Positions 60,304-64,000 of a stretch of DNA of 64,000 bases are shown here, one piece after another. Numbering within the stretch: the first letter of the stretch is position 1; each line of letters starts with the position of its first letter. Origin of the DNA: Aegilops tauschii subsp. strangulata (Eukaryota; Streptophyta; Magnoliopsida; Poales; Poaceae); contig NC_053035.3 of NCBI RefSeq assembly GCF_002575655.3, positions 501,548,601-501,612,600 on the forward strand. Direction: 5' to 3'. Made by a program: the position numbers and the translations under genes. The notes beneath the pieces are model-generated. The model was not told the origin of the DNA. It saw only the letters and a list, made by a program, of their open reading frames with translations, and did no database searches.

Positions 60304-63227
60304 TCTTCCTTATTGAAAAACTTATGAAGATGCTTAATGAGTAAGCCTTGGTTCTGAAGGTGCAAGTTAATTATGCCAAGACCTCCTTTATCCTTGGGCC
60401 TGCAAACCAACTCCCATGCTGCAAGTGACTGTTTGGGTGTGTCTGAATTGCCACGCCATAGGCATTGTTGTTGAATTCGTTCCAGTTGCTTAATAATGCT
60501 AATTGGAATGTCCAATGAACAAAGGAAATAAATGGGCATAGAGGACAACACAGAGGTCAGCAACTGAAGCCGGGAGCCTTGATTCAGCATGGCAGAGCTA
60601 GCAGTAAGCCTTCTTTCCATCCTATCAACCAAAGGCAGAAGATCAATAATCCTTGGCTTAGTAGTTCCCATGGGGAGACCTAGGTAAGTGAAAGGAAGCG
60701 TCCCCAAAGAGCATCCAAACACAGCCGCAAGCCTAATGGCCTCCTCATTGTCAATGTTAAGGGGCACCATTGTGGATTTCTGGAAATTCACTTTGAGGCC
60801 AGTTGAGGCATAAAAAACATCCAACATTTCCTTGAGAGCAATGAGCTGGGAGTCCACTGCAGGTACAATTAATATAGTATCATCATTGGATGATTGGAAA
60901 ATGTGGATCATGGGAGGGAATTGGCAGGGTGAGGACTCCATCAACCAGCATTCTGTTGACAACTGATTGCAGAAGATCGGCAGCAATTACAAAGAGCAGA
61001 GGAGATAAAGGGTCCCCTTGCCTAACACCGCACTTGCACTGAAATTGTTTGCCTGGCACTCCATTTAACAAAACCGAAGAAGAACCAGAAGATAAGATTT
61101 CCTTAACCCGAGCTAGCCATTTGACATCAAAGCCCTTCTGCTGCAGGATTAACAATATTGCTTCATGCTCGATCGTGTCAAAAGCCTTGGCAAAATCCAG
61201 CTTCAAAATCAGTATAGGTCTCCGAGATTGCTTGCACTAATGAATGTGCTCAAAGGCCCATGGCAGACAGTCTTGAATGGACCTTGATTTCAGAAACCCA
61301 TACTGGTTTTTCTGGATACATTTAAGAATCACTAACTGCAGCCTATTAGCAAGCAACTTAGTTAAGAACTTGAGACATGTGTTGGTCAAGGAGATAGGCC
61401 TGAAATCCCCTGGACCGTGAGGAGCAATCATTTTAGGTATAAGAGTTATCAGGGAGCCATTAATGCCCTCCAGGCTCAGTGAGCCAGCAGCAAATTGCTC
61501 AATCAGATTCAAAAAATCCTTCTGAATAATAGGCCAGCATTTCTTAACAAAAAGTCCATTGAACCCATCAGGCCCAGGGGCCCTGTCCGTAGGCATTTCC
61601 TTCAGGACCTTATCAATTTCAGCTTGTGAAAAGGGCCTCGACAGATCATGCAGGCCATCTATGGGTTGGATAAGATCAGCCAAGCAAAAGCCCATCCGGA
61701 TCCCCCTGGACTGGCCCATCCTTGATTTGAAAGAGTGCCAAAGAACTCCCGCCATTTGGTCATGATCATGAACAGTAACACCATCATCAGACACCAGACT
61801 AGCAATGCTGGTTTTCCTCAGCCTCTCAGATGCCATTGCATGGAAATTTTTTGAATTTTCCTCGCCAACTTTGATGTAACGAATAGTGCAACGCTGCTTC
61901 CAGTAAATATACTGCAACCTAAGCAAATCCTCGTGATGGAGCTTAACTATCTTTCTGAAATTGAACTCTGGGGTTGTGAGAGGCCTGCATTCCTCCAGAG
62001 TATCCAAACAAAGAATCACTTTAGAGCAGTTAAGAATAACCTTCTTTATCGAGGCAAGATTAATATGCCATCTCTTTAGATCACTCCTAAGACGCTTGAA
62101 CTTCCTTGAAATAACAGCAGCTGCCGAGCCCACGCAAGCTAAAGGAGCATTCCATGAGGCCGTGACACAGTCCATAAATCCAAGTAAGTCCACCCAGTAA
62201 TTTTCAAACCGGAAAACTTTTGCTCTAGGGATGGTGGTGTCAATCGATACCAAACACGGGATATGATCAGAACCCGTGCGAGCGAGGGGGTGCACAACTG
62301 TGTTAGGGTATAACGAGATCCAAGAACTAGATGTGAAGAACCAGTCCAACTGTTCAAGGAGAGGTTGTTTCTCCATATTTGACCAGGTATAGGCCCTACC
62401 CTTCAACGGCAATTCCAATAAACCGAGATGCCCAATAATCTCATTGAACAGAAAGATATCGTTTACGTCACCACCAGGTAAATTCCTGTTGTCCAAAGAT
62501 CTAATGAAGTTGAAGTCACCCAGCAACAACCAGTTAGCATCAACAGGTATTTGAAGATGATATAACCATTGAACAAAATCATCACGCAAAGGGCCGTCGC
62601 ATGGGCCATACACTGAAACCAGATTCCAAACTTCAGAATTATGAATTGAAGTAAAGGAAACAACGACAGCAAAACGCTGGATTTCTATGAGACAACCAGA
62701 GAAAAAAGCTGAATTCCAAACAACTAGAATGCCCCCAGAGGCCCCATGCGAGGGAGTGAATGCAAAATTATCAAATCTTCGCGGGCAAAATTGTCGGATA
62801 AACTTGAGATCAAAAGATTCACATTTTGTTTCTTGTAAACAAACAATGGAGCAGTTACTTTCCTCAATCTTAGCACGGACGTCTCGCTGACGTTTCTCAG
62901 AGTTTAAACCATGCACATTCCAGCACAGAACTTTCCAATTACGAAAACGCAGATTATTCATAAAGAAACTCAAGGGGGTTACCAAACATCTCCACTGCAT
63001 AACAGAGAAGATAACTGCCAACAGGTTCATACAGGCAAATAGATAATAGGTTTTCAGACTCGGACCAAGTGCTGACAACGCAAATAACATAAACGGCCCA
63101 CAACATAAGACCAGAAGTAACAGAGGAAAGTTCAGACTGCCGACACAAAATAACAAGCTGGCAGACACAAAAATCATAACAAAAAAGGAATGACAGCGCA
63201 TTCCCGCCCAACTGACATCTTGAAGCT

Positions 63228-63386
63228 TCACTTATCATCACGATCATTGTGCTGGTCCTTCTTCTCAGGACTTGCCATAAGCTTGTCCTCGGCGAGCTTC
63301 TCTGGTGAGATCCCAAGAGATTCTCCAATACGCTGCATGAGACTAATTGGCGTCGGTGGTGGAACTGCCGTGTTGTGCTTTTATCA
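63228..63386 (-). pseudogene. C-terminal tail of LINE ORF1
   Basis: A minus-strand frame running from the insertion point ends with TGA at 63228-63230 and includes ISLMQRIGESLGISPEKL and a Lys/Asp-rich end. It precedes ORF2 by only a few bases, as expected for ORF1 of plant L1 elements. The rest of ORF1 was lost by 5' truncation. Confidence 0.55.
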
Positions 63387-63397
63387 CAGTTACACTT

Positions 63398-64000
63398 TCT
63401 CTGAACAGCTGTCCTTTTATCACAGTAAAGGCTCTGGATCGACGGACGATCTGTCGAGCCTCTTCTTCATCTTCTGGGAGCTCTTTCCTAAGAATGTACG
63501 CGATGTACGACACTGTCCAGTCAGGAGTGATGACCAAAACCTCCATGATCAAGTCGACCACGGCTGGGACTTCGACTTCAGTCGGATCAGTGGCACTCTT
63601 TGGTTGTGGGGGCTCTTCAGTGAAAGGATCTTCCTGAACTGAAGGTGTATGAATACTGGGAATGGCTTCCCTCTTGGAACCTATCTTTGCCAAATCATTA
63701 GCTGCTTGATTTTTCAGTCGGGGTATGTGATGGAGCTCTAAACCCTCAAACTTCTTCTCTAACTTTCTCACCGCATTACAGTAGCCAGTCATAGCCGGAC
63801 TTCTGACGTCCCACTCCTCCATTACTTGATTAACCACTAAATCCGAGTCGCCGTAGACCATGAGGTGACGGACGCCGACTGAAATGGCCATACACAACCC
63901 GTACAAAAGTGCCTCATATTCAGCTTCGTTGTTGGAGGAATCAAAGTGAATCTGGAGAACATAGTTGAGCTTGTCACCTCAGGGGGATACCAATACCACC
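63398..64000 (-). pseudogene. Tat Gypsy RNase H (second, archaeal-type) and linker
   Basis: A minus-strand frame has NNEAEYEALLYGL (catalytic Glu), VYGDSDLVVNQV (catalytic Asp) and NQAANDLAKIGS, the pattern of the extra RNase H of Tat elements. A Pro/Glu-rich linker leads to GQLFRESV, where the LINE interrupts; pol resumes at 50663. One in-frame TGA appears near 63980, close to the window edge. The reverse transcriptase is outside the window. Confidence 0.85.

Larger units (their letters stand above)
50812..63231 (-). pseudogene. LINE ORF2 (endonuclease and reverse transcriptase)
   Basis: Minus strand. An APE-type endonuclease begins near 62936 (WNVHGLNS, LQETKCES, LGDFNFIRS, SDHIPC). The reverse transcriptase spans about 61650-60400 (APGPDGFNGLF, DFRPISLTN, GVRQGDPLSPLLF, YLGLPMG). 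The zinc-binding C-terminus (CVLCPARLHEDRFHLFF) lies left of the Copia and stops at 50812. Lesions: TAG at 61237-61239 (a Gln position), loss of about five bases at the YADD catalytic box near 60885 causing a frameshift, and TAG at 51373-51375 (a Trp position). The protein would nick DNA and prime reverse transcription at the target; this copy is dead. Confidence 0.9.
50675..63386 (-). mobile_element. L1-type LINE, 5'-truncated, split by a Copia
   Basis: The target duplication CAGTTACACTT lies at 50664-50674 and 63387-63397. The element runs leftwards: tail of ORF1, ORF2 (endonuclease, reverse transcriptase, zinc-binding tail), 3' UTR and a short A tail whose complement is at 50675-50679. A Copia (51772-60303) interrupts ORF2. 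A hairpin near the 3' end (50690-50711) matches that of the truncated copy at 20220-20241. It sits in the pol gene of the Tat Gypsy. Confidence 0.9.
43053..64000 (-). mobile_element. Tat-clade Gypsy retrotransposon with antisense gene, nested
   Basis: Minus-strand order from the right edge: RNase H (64000-63387), a LINE insertion, integrase (50663 to about 49570), tandem repeats (49460-48187), an antisense multi-exon gene on the plus strand (44171-47976), the PPT complement and the 3' LTR (43053-43643). An extra antisense ORF between pol and 3' LTR is typical of Tat elements. The 5' part of the element lies beyond the window. Confidence 0.85.

Overview
The window looks like nuclear DNA of a Triticeae grass (wheat, barley, rye or Aegilops). 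It is almost entirely nested transposable elements with familiar grass signatures: CACTA with TTTGCCGTC subterminal repeats, a Stowaway MITE, Athila- and Tat-clade Gypsy elements, Copia elements whose LTR starts resemble the Angela/WIS/BARE group, and L1-type LINEs. I see no conventional housekeeping gene.

Layout. 1-4596 is the 3' part of a CACTA element: a decayed TNP2 transposase, a 30-bp tandem repeat, and a terminal region ending in GTAGTG. 4684-6318 is an intact spliced gene model coding for an eleven-residue-repeat coiled coil plus a PB1-like domain, followed by a Stowaway MITE. 7065-8050 holds two apparent RNA polymerase III type-3 promoter cassettes (USE and TATA exactly 25 bp apart) that do not precede any known snRNA. 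They lead into 8102-13937, about 18.3 tandem copies of a 319-bp unit that folds into a 38-bp stem. 15161-17359 (minus) is a FAR1/FRS-type MULE transposase pseudogene. 18110-21830 is a duplicated cassette of a LINE tail and a MAP-kinase-kinase-like fragment, around a palindromic minisatellite.

From 21913 to the right edge the DNA is one nested stack that can be ordered by target-site duplications. A minus-strand Copia (21913-22266 plus 41350-43052) was entered by an Athila-like Gypsy (22267-41344, TSD GATAG). That was entered by a second, non-coding Gypsy (23518-33333, TSD TGTTT), which was entered by a 3.2-kb solo-LTR-like element (29278-32491, TSD ATTGA). The same Copia's LTR was entered by a Tat-clade Gypsy (43053 to beyond 64000). 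The Tat element was entered by a LINE (50675-63386, TSD CAGTTACACTT), and the LINE by a Copia (51772-60303, TSD TCTTC).

Most element proteins are broken, but four things look organised: the spliced coiled-coil gene, the Pol III cassettes beside the foldback array, a 340-aa accessory ORF of the Athila-like element, and a seven-exon antisense gene in the Tat element. All family names rest on motifs read by eye; no database was searched.
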